A stretch of DNA of 37,776 nucleotides from Xenorhabdus thuongxuanensis (GTDB lineage Bacteria > Pseudomonadota > Gammaproteobacteria > Enterobacterales > Enterobacteriaceae), in the NCBI RefSeq assembly GCF_001908095.1, contig NZ_MKGR01000016.1, forward strand, positions 1-37,776, given 5' to 3'. Shown here in pieces: positions 17,009 to 27,000 of this stretch. Position 1 is the stretch's first letter, and each line of letters opens with the position of its first letter. The position numbers and the translations under genes are program-made. Under the pieces are notes generated by a model, which saw nothing but the letters and a program-made list of their open reading frames with translations, did no database searches and had not been told where the DNA came from.

Positions 17009-17045
17009 TTAATAATTAAGACGAACTTGTTATTATAATCATTAA

Positions 17046-18470
17046 TTAGTCATCAAAACGTTTTGCTTTATAAGTTGGATGTTTTAGGTTCTCAACGGAG
17101 AAAATATCATCTAATTCAGTTTCGGTCAGTAAACCGCGCTCAAGCACGACTTCACGGACGCTTTTGCCCGTTTCAGCACAGATCTTGCCTACGATATCAC
17201 CATTGTGGTGACCAATAAATGGGTTCAAATAAGTCACGATCCCGATGGAGTTGAATACGAAACTTTCACAGACTTCTTTATTGGCAGTAATACCATTGAT
17301 ACATTTTTCAACCAAATTACGGCATGCATTGCTCAGGATAGATATAGATTCAAACATGGCCTGACCAATCGCAGGTTCCATTACGTTAAGCTGTAACTGA
17401 CCGGCTTCTGCTGCCATAGTGACACAGGTATCGTTACCGATGACTTTGAAGCAAACCTGGTTAACAACTTCTGGCACAACGGGATTAACTTTCGCTGGCA
17501 TGATGGAGGAACCTGCCTGCAATTCTGGCAGGTTGATTTCATTCAGGCCAGCACGAGGGCCGGAAGAGAGTAGACGCAAGTCGTTACAAATCTTGGACAT
17601 CTTAACCGCCAGACGCTTCAACGCGCTGTGAACCATGACGTAAGCGCCACAATCAGAGGTAGCTTCTATCAAATCTTCTGCTGGTTGGCAAGGCAATCCT
17701 GTGACTTCGGCCAATTTTTCAACTACCAGTTTTTGGTAACCTGGTGCAGTATTCAGGCCAGTACCGATAGCAGTCGCGCCAAGGTTCACTTCCAGCAGCA
17801 GCTCTGCCGTGCGATTGATGTTTTTGATCTCTTCTTTTAACAGTACGGAAAAAGCACGGAATTCTTGACCCAGTGTCATTGGGACCGCATCTTGCAGTTG
17901 GGTACGGCCCATTTTCAGGATGTCGTCGAATTCAACACCTTTTTTATCGAAGCCTTCTTTCAGCAATTCGATGGAATCAATTAAGTGCATTAAGGAGTTA
18001 TAAACAGCAATACGGAAGCCTGTAGGGTAAGCGTCATTGGTTGATTGGCTTCTGTTCAGGTGATCATTTGGGTTCAGGTACTCATATTCACCTTTTTGAT
18101 GTCCCATCAACTCTAGGCCGATATTTGCCAACACCTCATTAGTGTTCATGTTCAGTGAGGTACCGGCACCACCCTGAAAGACATCAACAGGGAATTGATC
18201 CATACATTTGCTTTTAATGAGAACTTCATCACAGGCTTTGACAATGATGTCTGCCACTTTTCCAGGAATAGTATGGAGTTCTTTGTTTGCCAGTGCCGCG
18301 GCTTTTTTCACCATCACCATGCCGCGGATGAATTCAGGCACATTGTTGATGGTACGGTCACTGATATAAAAGTTTTCAATCGCACGCAGAGTGTGAATAC
18401 CGTAGTAGGCTTCAGCAGGAACTTCTCGTTTACCTAACAGGTCTTCTTCGATACGAATGTTGTTTGACAT
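17046..18470 (-). CDS. aspA: aspartate ammonia-lyase
   Basis: 474 residues from ATG 18470 ([18 protein letters not shown]), preceded by AAGAAGG; E. coli AspA is 478. Fumarase/aspartase superfamily signatures are present: [11 protein letters not shown] near the start, [17 protein letters not shown], and the substrate loop with [15 protein letters not shown] containing the catalytic serine. It converts L-aspartate to fumarate and ammonium in the cytosol. The neighbour dcuA imports aspartate or exchanges fumarate. The DNA upstream holds a near-consensus CRP site, fitting the known CRP control of aspA. Confidence 0.97.
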   Translation of the reverse strand: MSNNIRIEEDLLGKREVPAEAYYGIHTLRAIENFYISDRTINNVPEFIRGMVMVKKAAALANKELHTIPGKVADIIVKACDEVLIKSKCMDQFPVDVFQGGAGTSLNMNTNEVLANIGLELMGHQKGEYEYLNPNDHLNRSQSTNDAYPTGFRIAVYNSLMHLIDSIELLKEGFDKKGVEFDDILKMGRTQLQDAVPMTLGQEFRAFSVLLKEEIKNINRTAELLLEVNLGATAIGTGLNTAPGYQKLVVEKLAEVTGLPCQPAEDLIEATSDCGAYVMVHSALKRLAVKMSKICNDLRLLSSGPRAGLNEINLPELQAGSSIMPAKVNPVVPEVVNQVCFKVIGNDTCVTMAAEAGQLQLNVMEPAIGQAMFESISILSNACRNLVEKCINGITANKEVCESFVFNSIGIVTYLNPFIGHHNGDIVGKICAETGKSVREVVLERGLLTETELDDIFSVENLKHPTYKAKRFDD

Positions 18471-18666
18471 GAGAACCTTCTTAAAATTGGATACGTTTTT
18501 TGACTGTTCTATTACGTGTTTGTTGAAAAATAATGTTGCCGACAACAATTTCCCTGATATTAAACACTTATCATGAAATTGCTGGCGCGATCATATGTGG
18601 ATTTGTGAGAAATGCCTTGAACCTGGATCACTTTATAGTGCTATTTTATTAATGAAATAACATATG

Positions 18667-18682
18667 TGTGACTAAGGTCACG
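18667..18682. promoter_or_regulatory. CRP-binding site between aspA and fxsA
   Basis: TGTGACTAAGGTCACG matches the CRP consensus TGTGA-N6-TCACA at nine of ten positions. It lies about 200 bases upstream of aspA and 120 bases upstream of the divergent fxsA. E. coli aspA is known to be activated by CRP. Confidence 0.65.
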
Positions 18683-18802
18683 ATTACGGAGAGAAAAAGT
18701 TAAGAGTTAGAAGTATTGAAAATGATCACGAATATCCCCACATGTGTTATCTAACACCATATTATGTGATCTAACCCTCAATAATAATGAAAGGAGAACC
18801 AC

Positions 18803-19336
18803 GTGCGTTGGCTCCCGCTTATCCTTATATGTCTTCTGGTTTACATTGAGTCTGTCCTGTTTGTCCGGATTGCCTCTGAAGTTGGGGTCTTGTTGACTCT
18901 GTTACTGGTTATTCTTACGTCTTGTCTTGGTGTATCCCTTGTGCGTAATCAAGGCATCAAGAATTTCATCTCTATGCAGCAAAAACTCGCAGCCGGTGAG
19001 AGTCCTGCGGAAGAAGCTGTTAAAAGTGTTTCTTTGGTCATGGCTGGTTTTTTGCTGATATTGCCTGGTTTTTTCACCGATTTTCTCGGATTACTGCTGT
19101 TATTGTCTCCGGTACAGAAACTTCTGACAGCGAAGTTATTGCCTCATATTAAGTTTTATCGTCCAAATGCTTTTTATGGTTCCGGTAATCATGGCGGCGG
19201 TTATGGTCAGAACGGGCAGACTTTTGAGGGGGAATATGAACGCAGGCAAGATGATGCTTCCCGTACATTGGACGACCAAAAATCCGCTGGGCAAAAGAAT
19301 TATGGTGAGTCTGGCAGCGAACGCAATAAGAAATGA
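18803..19336 (+). CDS. fxsA: FxsA cytoplasmic membrane protein
   Basis: 177 residues. Residues 1-120 hold the FxsA domain with about three to four membrane segments (LPLILICLLVYIESVLFVRI, GVLLTLLLVILTSCLGVSLV, MAGFLLILPGFFTDFLGLLL). The conserved motif G-x-N-x-LAAGESP-x-EE-AVKSV is recognisable. The C-terminus is hydrophilic and Gly/Glu-rich. In E. coli, FxsA (suppressor of F exclusion of T7) binds the F plasmid protein PifA when overproduced. Its normal role is unclear. GTG start at 18803 after AAAGGAGAACCAC. It lies divergent from aspA and upstream of groES as in E. coli. Confidence 0.92.
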   Translation: MRWLPLILICLLVYIESVLFVRIASEVGVLLTLLLVILTSCLGVSLVRNQGIKNFISMQQKLAAGESPAEEAVKSVSLVMAGFLLILPGFFTDFLGLLLLLSPVQKLLTAKLLPHIKFYRPNAFYGSGNHGGGYGQNGQTFEGEYERRQDDASRTLDDQKSAGQKNYGESGSERNKK

Positions 19337-19398
19337 TTACCCGCGTTGGCTGAAATTTCAGTGGATAAGAAAAAAGTAAAATATTTTTGTGGCTCCCC

Positions 19399-19426
19399 CT
19401 TGAAGTCATAATCTCAAGCCCCAATT
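19399..19426 (+). promoter_or_regulatory. sigma-32 heat-shock promoter of groESL
   Basis: CTTGAAG, a 13-base spacer, then CCCCAATT. This closely matches the RpoH consensus CTTGAAA-N(13-14)-CCCCATNT and the position of the E. coli groE promoter, 84 bases before groES. Confidence 0.85.
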
Positions 19427-19509
19427 TGTAGCTTCGTGATACTGGTTCTGTTGGGTTCTGGTATCAATCCTCTTACCTGATATGGACTTTATTTATAGGA
19501 GATCTATCA

Positions 19510-19803
19510 ATGAAAATTCGTCCATTACATGACCGCGTTATCATCAAGCGTACAGAAGTTGAATCAAAATCTGCTGGCGGTATTGTTTTGACGGGCTCTG
19601 CTGCGGGCAAATCTACCCGTGGAAAAGTTTTGGCAGTCGGCAATGGTCGTATCCTCGAAAATGGGGAAGTGAAGGCGCTGGACGTAAAAGTGGGTGATAC
19701 CGTCATTTTTAATGAAGGTTACGGCGTTAAAACAGAAAAGATCGATAATGAAGAAGTATTGATCATGTCTGAAAGCGACATTCTGGCAATTGTTGAAGCG
19801 TAA
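19510..19803 (+). CDS. groES: co-chaperonin GroES
   Basis: 97 residues, full length. It begins [20 protein letters not shown], has the mobile loop with [13 protein letters not shown] (about 23-35) that docks on GroEL, and ends [10 protein letters not shown]. Seven copies cap the GroEL ring in the cytosol and close the folding chamber. GGAGATCTATCA precedes the ATG. It is co-transcribed with groEL from the sigma-32 promoter, 59 bases apart. Confidence 0.99.
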   Translation: MKIRPLHDRVIIKRTEVESKSAGGIVLTGSAAGKSTRGKVLAVGNGRILENGEVKALDVKVGDTVIFNEGYGVKTEKIDNEEVLIMSESDILAIVEA

Positions 19804-19850
19804 TAGAGAATCTTATTTACGCTTAGATCTTCTTAATAGAATGAATTTAA

Positions 19851-21509
<1,659 letters not shown>

Positions 21510-21560
21510 TGCTGTTCATCCTGATGATGGGATTGCCCATCCGTTAGGATAAGCCTTTAA

Positions 21561-21594
21561 AGGCGAGCAGGGATAACTTGCTCGCCTTTTTATT
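21561..21594 (+). terminator. groESL terminator
   Basis: AGGCGAGCA and TGCTCGCCT form a 9-bp stem with a 9-base loop, followed by TTTTATTT, 51 bases after the groEL stop. Confidence 0.9.
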
Positions 21595-21620
21595 TGTTCC
21601 TATAACCAATGAGGGAAGTT

Positions 21621-21962
21621 ATGCGAATTAAAATTTTGTTTGGTGCGTCAGTATTACTATTAGCAGGGTGCACAACAACTCATCAATTAACCTCTGCTGG
21701 CGCTAATGTACGTTTTGTGGATACACAACCAAGTAGTGAATGCCAACGGTTAGGTGACGTGATTGGTACTCAAAGCAACTGGCTCAATGGCGTTAGTAAT
21801 GAGAGCAGTTCTATGCGCAGTGCAGCCAATGACTTACGTAATAAAGCGGCTGAAATGGGCGGCAATGTTATTTATGACGTAAATAGTCCATCAGAGGGGT
21901 TATTGTCTAGTTTTGTCCCCCTTGATAGCAAAATGGTTGGTCAGGTCTATAAATGCCCCTAG
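21621..21962 (+). CDS. yjeI: YjeI family lipoprotein (DUF4156)
   Basis: 113 residues from ATG 21621, which has GAGGGAAGTT in front; an in-frame ATG at 21609 lies upstream of that Shine-Dalgarno. The signal peptide ends in the lipobox LLAGC (Cys17). The mature part matches E. coli YjeI: ECQRLGDVIGTQSNWLNG, SMRSAANDLRNKAAEMGGNV and the end SFVPLDSKMVGQVYKCP. It is predicted to be membrane-anchored in the periplasm. Function is unknown. It follows groEL as in E. coli. Confidence 0.93.
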   Translation: MRIKILFGASVLLLAGCTTTHQLTSAGANVRFVDTQPSSECQRLGDVIGTQSNWLNGVSNESSSMRSAANDLRNKAAEMGGNVIYDVNSPSEGLLSSFVPLDSKMVGQVYKCP

Positions 21963-22131
21963 GTATTAATCGATGGGCCTAGCGAGAAATTGGTTTAGGC
22001 AGTGTCCAGAAAGAATGTTTCGAAACATTAAACGTTGCGAATACATTCAGTTTCTGTGCACTGCCCATTCAAAAGAGTTCAATGATGATGGAATTAACCT
22101 AATCAGTAATTGATTGGCATAGCAAATATCG

Positions 22132-23160
22132 CTAGTTTTGAGCTAGCCCTAAATCCAGCGGTGTTTTGCTTGGTTTTCCACCAATTTCCCGGGTCAGGCC
22201 TGGAACCAGATAACCGGATACTTTAGTTAATAATTCTCGCATGATGGCTTTTGCCTCTTCATCGTCCACGAGAAAATGTGCGGCACCTTGAACTTTATCC
22301 AGAACGTGAATGTAGTAAGGTAGTATACCTGCGTCGAATAGCGCATTACTTAAATCAGCCAAAGTATCTGCATTATTATTGACATCACGTAACATCACAC
22401 TTTGATTCAGCAGTGTTACTCCAGTTTGTTTTAGTCGCATCATACTTGCGCGGAACGCATCATCAATTTCATTTGCATGGTTGATGTGGGTAACCATGAT
22501 CACCTGCAAATGAGTTTGGGCTAAACGATTACACAGTGAAGACGTGATTCGAGCAGGGATCACAACCGGCAAACGCGTATGGATACGTAACCGCTTAATG
22601 TGTGGAATAGATTCAAGGCGGCTGATTAACCAGTCCAGTTCATGATCCTTAGCCATTAGCGGATCACCACCAGAGAAGATAATTTCGTCAAGCTCAGGGT
22701 GTTGTGCAATATAATCCAGAGCAAGCAGCCAATTATTTTTATTACCCTTATTATCTGAATAAGGGAAATGGCGACGAAAACAATAGCGACAATTAACCGC
22801 GCAGCCCCCTTTAACCAAGAGTAGGGCTCGATTGTGATATTTATGCAATAGACCTGGAATAACATTGCGTTGTTCATCCAACGGATCAGGGGAGAAACCA
22901 GGGGATATAACAAACTCTTCCCGTGAGGTCAGGACTTGTAATAGAAGAGGATCACGAGGATCGCCCTTTTTCATCCGTGTTACAAATGCTCTTGGTACAC
23001 GTAGAGGAAATAAGCGCTTTGCTTCATTGCCTTCTTGTAGCTCCGTATGTGTGTTTAAGGATAATAGTTGCAACAACTCATTGGGATCAGTAATAACGTC
23101 CGCGAGTTGTTGTAGCCAGACTTCTCTGACGGGGTGAATATGGGTTATAATGTGCGCCAT
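22132..23160 (-). CDS. epmB: EF-P (R)-beta-lysine formation enzyme EpmB
   Basis: 342 residues. A radical-SAM lysine 2,3-aminomutase: the iron-sulfur motif is Cys120, Cys124, Cys127 in KGGCAVNCRYCFRRHFPY, followed by the SAM-binding EIIFSGGDPLMAKD. The PLP-binding lysine should lie in the C-terminal part near LDKVQGAAHF. It makes (R)-beta-lysine, which EpmA attaches to EF-P. It diverges from efp with only 40 bases between the two start codons, so the modification enzyme and its substrate share one promoter region. Confidence 0.96.
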   Translation of the reverse strand: MAHIITHIHPVREVWLQQLADVITDPNELLQLLSLNTHTELQEGNEAKRLFPLRVPRAFVTRMKKGDPRDPLLLQVLTSREEFVISPGFSPDPLDEQRNVIPGLLHKYHNRALLLVKGGCAVNCRYCFRRHFPYSDNKGNKNNWLLALDYIAQHPELDEIIFSGGDPLMAKDHELDWLISRLESIPHIKRLRIHTRLPVVIPARITSSLCNRLAQTHLQVIMVTHINHANEIDDAFRASMMRLKQTGVTLLNQSVMLRDVNNNADTLADLSNALFDAGILPYYIHVLDKVQGAAHFLVDDEEAKAIMRELLTKVSGYLVPGLTREIGGKPSKTPLDLGLAQN

Positions 23161-23200
23161 TTTTTGGCTAAGCCATTTTGTTAAAAATTAGAGGATCTCC

Positions 23201-23767
23201 ATGGCTACTTATAGTACCAATGAATTCCGTTCAGGTCTTAAAATCATGTTAGATGGCGAGCCGTGCGCTATTCTTGACAGTGAATTTGTTAAACCAGGTA
23301 AAGGACAGGCATTCGCCCGCGTTCGTATTCGTAAACTGATCTCTGGTAAACTGCTGGAAAAAACTTTTAAATCAACAGATTCTGTTGAAAGCGCAGATGT
23401 CATGGATGTCAACCTGACTTATTTGTACAACGATGGTGAATTCTGGCACTTCATGAACAACGAAACTTTCGAGCAGTTGGCTGCGGATGAGAAAGCCGTT
23501 GGTGAAAATGCAAAATGGCTGATCGATCAGGCAGAATGTATTCTGACTCTGTGGGATGGCCGTCCTATCGCTGTAACTCCACCAAACTTTGTTGAACTGG
23601 AAATCGTTGATACCGATCCAGGCCTGAAAGGTGATACTGCTGGTACTGGCGGTAAACCTGCAACCCTGAGCACTGGCGCTGTCGTTAAAGTACCTCTGTT
23701 TGTACAGATCGGCGAAGTGATCAAAGTTGACACTCGTTCTGGCGAATACGTTTCTCGCGTGAAATAA
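23201..23767 (+). CDS. efp: elongation factor P
   Basis: 188 residues, full length with three beta-barrel domains. The loop KPGKGQAF carries Lys34, the site modified with beta-lysine by EpmA and EpmB. The C-terminal signature is [20 protein letters not shown] and the end is [12 protein letters not shown]. It binds ribosomes stalled at polyproline and restores peptide-bond formation. GAGGATCTCC precedes the ATG. epmB lies divergent next door. Confidence 0.98.
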   Translation: MATYSTNEFRSGLKIMLDGEPCAILDSEFVKPGKGQAFARVRIRKLISGKLLEKTFKSTDSVESADVMDVNLTYLYNDGEFWHFMNNETFEQLAADEKAVGENAKWLIDQAECILTLWDGRPIAVTPPNFVELEIVDTDPGLKGDTAGTGGKPATLSTGAVVKVPLFVQIGEVIKVDTRSGEYVSRVK

Positions 23768-23788
23768 TCACGCTTGCTATTCTAAAAA

Positions 23789-23824
23789 AACTGCAGTCTC
23801 TTCGTCTAGAGGTTGCGGTTTTTT
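23789..23824 (+). terminator. efp terminator
   Basis: The stem AACTGCAGTCTCT pairs imperfectly with AGAGGTTGCGGTT around a 6-base loop, followed by TTTT. It lies 20 bases after the efp stop. Confidence 0.85.
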
Positions 23825-23898
23825 GGTTATAACTCCTAGGGTATTATCATTGCGGCTATCAGATCGGCTAGCTATAATCCAATTTCATTTCTTACCGT

Positions 23899-23945
23899 TA
23901 TCCTGGACGACCTGGATAAACGTCAATCTCATCGGGGACGGCCCC
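23899..23945 (+). promoter_or_regulatory. guanidine-II (mini-ykkC) riboswitch
   Basis: Two short hairpins with ACGR tetraloops in tandem. TATCC-T-GG/ACGA/CC-T-GGATA spans 23899-23918, and GGGG/ACGG/CCCC spans 23934-23945, 15 bases apart. Both lie just upstream of the guanidinium exporter gene. This is the defining pattern of the guanidine-II class, in which the paired loops bind guanidine and allow expression. Confidence 0.9.
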
Positions 23946-23971
23946 ACTTGTCATTATATAAAGGGAAAGAC

Positions 23972-24286
23972 ATGTCTTGGTTGATCCTTCTTATTGCTGG
24001 TTTATTGGAAGTCGTGTGGGCGATAGGTCTAAAATATACCCACGGTTTTTCACGCATAGTGCCGAGTTTAATTACGATAAGCGCGATGATCGTGAGTATG
24101 GGGTTACTCGCCTATGCTATGAAAAATCTGCCAGCAGGAACTGCTTATGCTGTGTGGACAGGCATTGGCGCGGTAGGTACGGCGATTTTCGGCATCATGG
24201 TGTTAGGGGAATCCGCGAATTTCGCTCGGATATTGAGCCTTGGCCTGATTGTGATTGGCATTATTGGCTTAAAGTTAGCAGGCTGA
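23972..24286 (+). CDS. gdx: guanidinium exporter Gdx (SugE)
   Basis: 104 residues, an SMR-family transporter with four membrane helices. [20 protein letters not shown] places Glu13 (binding residue in helix 1) and the Gdx-type GLKYTHGF segment. Later segments are [13 protein letters not shown], [17 protein letters not shown] and [20 protein letters not shown]. It exports guanidinium by proton antiport as an antiparallel dimer. ATG 23972 follows AAGGGAAAGAC; an upstream in-frame ATG at 23948 sits next to the riboswitch and lacks SMR residues. The guanidine-II riboswitch upstream confirms the substrate. Confidence 0.96.
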   Translation: MSWLILLIAGLLEVVWAIGLKYTHGFSRIVPSLITISAMIVSMGLLAYAMKNLPAGTAYAVWTGIGAVGTAIFGIMVLGESANFARILSLGLIVIGIIGLKLAG

Positions 24287-24301
24287 TTGCTTATAAATAA
24301 A

Positions 24302-24318
24302 CCCAGCGTAGTGCTGGG
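24302..24318. terminator. hairpin between convergent gdx and Ner-like gene
   Basis: CCCAGC (24302-24307) and GCTGGG (24313-24318) with a 5-base loop. It sits between two converging genes with short T-tracts on either side and may serve both. Confidence 0.5.
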
Positions 24319-24325
24319 CTTATGA

Positions 24326-24538
24326 TTATTTCTTTTCATAACGCGAAGGCCATATTTCTTCTGGTGTGCGTCCCAGCGCTGCTGCAATAAGACGCTCGCC
24401 CTTTGGCCAGTGTCGTTGTAATGCATTGGCAAGAGTTGATGACGCCAGCCCTGCTGTTCGCGATACTTCTGACAGTGATGTCCCGCGTTTTTTCAATTCA
24501 GCGATGATGTCAGCAGAATGCCAGTCTTTTTTTTCCAT
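24326..24538 (-). CDS. Ner/Nlp-like DNA-binding regulator (second copy)
   Basis: 70 residues from ATG 24538 (MEKKDWHSADIIAELKKRG); a TTG five codons upstream is a weaker choice because GGAG lies between the two. It is a Ner/SfsB-family helix-turn-helix protein with the same landmarks as the element copy at 439-705: KKRGTSLSEVSRTAGLASST, ALQRHWPKGE, EEIWPSRY. It diverges from the C-protein-like gene at 24688; the 149 bases between hold C-box-like operators. No phage gene lies next to it, so it may be a prophage relic or a resident regulator. Targets are unknown. Confidence 0.8.
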   Translation of the reverse strand: MEKKDWHSADIIAELKKRGTSLSEVSRTAGLASSTLANALQRHWPKGERLIAAALGRTPEEIWPSRYEKK

Positions 24539-24597
24539 CCTTAAGCTCTCCAATTATCAATCACCTTTTCAATTAAAAAGTAAGTGAGTATTCAGTA

Positions 24598-24685
24598 GAC
24601 TATAAGTCACACATCATAGCATAACTCTAGCTGAAACGTGACTCATAGTCCGTGGTCGGATAAGTAACATGAATCGATACTTATC
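24598..24685. promoter_or_regulatory. C-box-type operator region with leaderless promoter
   Basis: GACTATAAGTCAC (24598-24610) and GTGACTCATAGTC (24638-24650) are inverted copies with one mismatch. The second continues as CGTGG, giving ACTCATAGTCCGTGG (24641-24655), which fits the C-box consensus ACTYATAGTCYGTRG of restriction-modification controller proteins. GATAAGTA (24659-24666) and TACTTATC (24678-24685) form a further inverted repeat. A -10-like GATACT (24676-24681) ends six bases before the ATG at 24688. There is no Shine-Dalgarno, so the mRNA is probably leaderless, as for several known C genes. The -35 region is poor and overlapped by the C-box, fitting activator dependence. Confidence 0.65.
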
Positions 24686-24687
24686 GG

Positions 24688-24927
24688 ATGAAAAAATCGA
24701 ACAACATCAGATCCCTTTTTGGCCAAAGAATTAGGTATCTCAGGAGAGAAGCTGGGATGTCACAGGAGGCTTTTGCTGATAAGTGTGGACTGGATCGCAC
24801 TTATGTTAGTGGTATTGAACGTGGTGTTAGGAATCCTACCTTAGAAATTATTAATGTGATAGCAAATGGATTACAGATTGAACTCAATGAATTATTTGAT
24901 TTTGGAGCAATACATCCTCCCCGTTAA
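24688..24927 (+). CDS. XRE-family regulator resembling restriction-modification C proteins
   Basis: 79 residues, a single helix-turn-helix domain: FGQRIRYLRREAGMSQEAFA, then DKCGLDRTYVSGIERGVRNP (recognition helix) and TLEIINVIANGLQIELNELF. Size and the RTYVSGIERG..NP pattern are typical of controller (C) proteins. The region upstream carries C-box-like operators overlapping its own promoter, so autoregulation is likely. No restriction or methyltransferase gene lies nearby. The divergent partner is a Ner-like gene. It could be an orphan C protein recruited to another job, a relic of a lost restriction-modification system, or a generic XRE regulator. Confidence 0.75.
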   Translation: MKKSNNIRSLFGQRIRYLRREAGMSQEAFADKCGLDRTYVSGIERGVRNPTLEIINVIANGLQIELNELFDFGAIHPPR

Positions 24928-25008
24928 AACTCATTATCAAAAAAATAATACAAGGTTGTTAGAAAGATAAACTTCAGCAACCAATCACCTATATCTTCAT
25001 CTTCTTTA

Positions 25009-25089
25009 CTTTCAGTTGCAAAGTTGCAGCCAATAAAGCTGCGACCTGAAAGAATCATGTTCCCTTGTCGTTTGGTTTTAGTACCAAAC
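25009..25089. other. two hairpins in the spacer before the TauE-like gene
   Basis: CTTTCAG (25009-25015) pairs with CTGAAAG (25046-25052) outside a bulge. Inside it, GTTGCAGC (25023-25030) pairs with GCTGCGAC (25038-25045). A second perfect hairpin is GTTTGGT (25070-25076) with ACCAAAC (25083-25089). Neither has a T-run typical of a terminator. They may be leader structures of the permease gene. Confidence 0.4.
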
Positions 25090-25192
25090 TGGGAGGTATA
25101 TTCTTTTTTTGAATATGATATTCATTTTTGTCCTATTATAGGCAGTGCTTGCTGAAATTTAGTAAGAAAATAATCTTTGAGCTGGGAAAGAG

Positions 25193-25984
25193 ATGATGTT
25201 AGTTATCCCTGAACTTGCGATTGGGGCGATTGTTGGCTTGATTATCAGTATTACCGGTGTTGGTGGTGGAGTGATAGTTTTGCCGATCCTGACCTATTTT
25301 TTTGGATTGGATGCATTGGCTTCCGTCGCGACGGCTAATCTTCTTTCAATGTTGATGAAAATATCATCTTCTTATATGCACTTCCGCGTGGGAAATATTC
25401 CCTTACGCCAATCTTTGATTATTATGCTGATCATGATACCCGGTACAATGTTCGCCAGTTATGGAGTCACAATGTTGAGTCATTTAAGCCATAATCGAGT
25501 ACAACTTGAATGGGGAATCAATTTACTGGTTTTATTGGCTATCTTATTCTCCCTTTATCTTTTTTACCGCCAAATACGTCAGCCACAATTACACATAAAC
25601 CAAACGCAACCACAATTACAACTTGGGTTGATTAAGCCTTTATTGCTGCCTGGTACGGGAGCTGGATTAGTGCTCGGGGCGACAGGGGTTGGTGGTGGCA
25701 TAGTGGTATTGCCACTATTGTTACGCTATGGACAGATGAGTATTAAACAAGCAGTCGGTGTTTCCCTTTTTATCACGATGATATTATCAGGCTCATCTGC
25801 TTTTGCTTATGCATATGGAGGGCATACGAATTGGAAACTTGCGTTGGTGCTGTTTTTAGGTTCTTTGCTGGCTATCCCTTTTGCCAGGTATTTGATAAAG
25901 CATTTGTCTGACAAAATATTGCAATATGTCACATTGTTCCTGATTTTATGTAGCGCTGTGTTGATGGGCATCAGGTTAGTTTGA
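25193..25984 (+). CDS. TauE/SafE family permease
   Basis: 263 residues with two homologous halves, each beginning with the family's glycine motif: ITGVGGGVIVLPIL (about 20-33) and ATGVGGGIVVLPLL (about 162-175). About eight membrane helices are seen. The TauE/SafE family includes putative exporters of sulfite, sulfoacetate and other organic anions; the substrate here cannot be read from sequence. ATG 25193 is followed by a second ATG. A long hairpin terminator follows. There is no operon partner on the same strand. Confidence 0.85.
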   Translation: MMLVIPELAIGAIVGLIISITGVGGGVIVLPILTYFFGLDALASVATANLLSMLMKISSSYMHFRVGNIPLRQSLIIMLIMIPGTMFASYGVTMLSHLSHNRVQLEWGINLLVLLAILFSLYLFYRQIRQPQLHINQTQPQLQLGLIKPLLLPGTGAGLVLGATGVGGGIVVLPLLLRYGQMSIKQAVGVSLFITMILSGSSAFAYAYGGHTNWKLALVLFLGSLLAIPFARYLIKHLSDKILQYVTLFLILCSAVLMGIRLV

Positions 25985-25992
25985 CAGAAATT

Positions 25993-26034
25993 CTTTTAGC
26001 TATTGAGGCGGAGGGATAGCCTCAATAGCTAAAG
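25993..26034. terminator. bidirectional terminator between convergent genes
   Basis: CTTTTAGCTATTGAGGC and GCCTCAATAGCTAAAG form a stem of about 15 bp with a 9-base loop. It lies between the permease stop (25984) and the nucleoside hydrolase stop (26050), with A/T tracts on both sides. Confidence 0.85.
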
Positions 26035-26049
26035 AATAAATTAATAATA

Positions 26050-27000
26050 TCAGTAAGTTGTTTCACCAATATTTTTCAGGGCATCAATCACTAATTGCCA
26101 GAATTTGGCGTGATCCAATTTGACAGCGACTTGCGTATGGCAATCTTCAGGTGGTGGAAAACGGAAATCTGCAACTGTCATTCCAGTTGTCAAGGTTCCC
26201 ATTAGCTCGACATTAACGGGGACTTTTTGGGTTGTCATAACATCAGGGTCGATCACATAGGCTACAGCACAGGGATCATGTACAGGAGCATAGCTAAATC
26301 CTTGATATTCACGATACCTATCACCATAAAATTTCAGTGCATCCAAAACGAACTGGGCGGAATGTGTCTTAATCTGGGCGATTGCCTCGATAATTTCAGG
26401 TGTTGCTTGCGCTTGATGAGTGAGATCTAAACCGACCATCGTCAGCGGCCATTTTTCATTAAAAACAATGTGCGCGGCTTCTGGATCGATTACGATATTG
26501 AATTCTGCAACTGCACTTTTATTTCCTTTATGATAACCCCCTCCCATTAACACAACTTCCTTCACACGCTCAACGATTTGCGGTGCTTTGCGTGCAGCCA
26601 TGGCAATATTTGTCAAACCCGCCGTTGGCACCAAAGTCACACTCTTGGGCGGATTTTCCATAATCACATCAATAATGAGATCAACTGCATGGCGCTCATC
26701 CAGTTTCATATTAGGTTCAGGAAGAACAGGGCCATCCAGACCAGTTTCACCGTGGATATCTGGGGCGGTATTGATCTCCCGAACAAGTGGACGGTGACAA
26801 CCGGCTGCGAAGGGAACGTTGTGAATGTTGGCGATACGTGCAACGCAAAGAGCATTGCGGGTGACTTTATTCAGGGTTTGATTACCAACAACTGTCGTTA
26901 CAGCCAACAGTTCAATATTGGGGTTCCCGTGGGCAAGTAAGAGAGCAATGGCATCATCATGCCCAGGATCGCAATCAAGGATGATTTTCTTGGGTAGCAT
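26050..27000 (-). CDS. ribonucleoside hydrolase (IunH/RihB type)
   Basis: 316 residues from ATG 27000 (MLPKKIILDCDPGHDDAIAL), preceded by AAAGGAATAAAT. The calcium-binding aspartates are in DCDPGHDD. HGETGLDGP, VLMGGGYHKGN, EFNIVIDPEAA and PVHDPCAVAY are the family motifs, with the catalytic His in the last. It cleaves nucleosides to ribose and base in the cytosol and is closest by eye to pyrimidine-preferring RihB/YeiK. It stands alone and divergent from the amine-oxidation operon, with about 440 bases of AT-rich regulatory DNA between them. Confidence 0.9.
   Translation of the reverse strand: MLPKKIILDCDPGHDDAIALLLAHGNPNIELLAVTTVVGNQTLNKVTRNALCVARIANIHNVPFAAGCHRPLVREINTAPDIHGETGLDGPVLPEPNMKLDERHAVDLIIDVIMENPPKSVTLVPTAGLTNIAMAARKAPQIVERVKEVVLMGGGYHKGNKSAVAEFNIVIDPEAAHIVFNEKWPLTMVGLDLTHQAQATPEIIEAIAQIKTHSAQFVLDALKFYGDRYREYQGFSYAPVHDPCAVAYVIDPDVMTTQKVPVNVELMGTLTTGMTVADFRFPPPEDCHTQVAVKLDHAKFWQLVIDALKNIGETTY

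Noticed and set aside
18601..18630. FNR site upstream of aspA
   Set aside because: TTGA and TCAC lie seven bases apart instead of the required six and the half-sites are poor.
24598..25192. Restriction-modification system next to the C-protein-like gene
   Set aside because: No methyltransferase (for example an NPPY or PCQ motif) or endonuclease frame is present on either side within the window.
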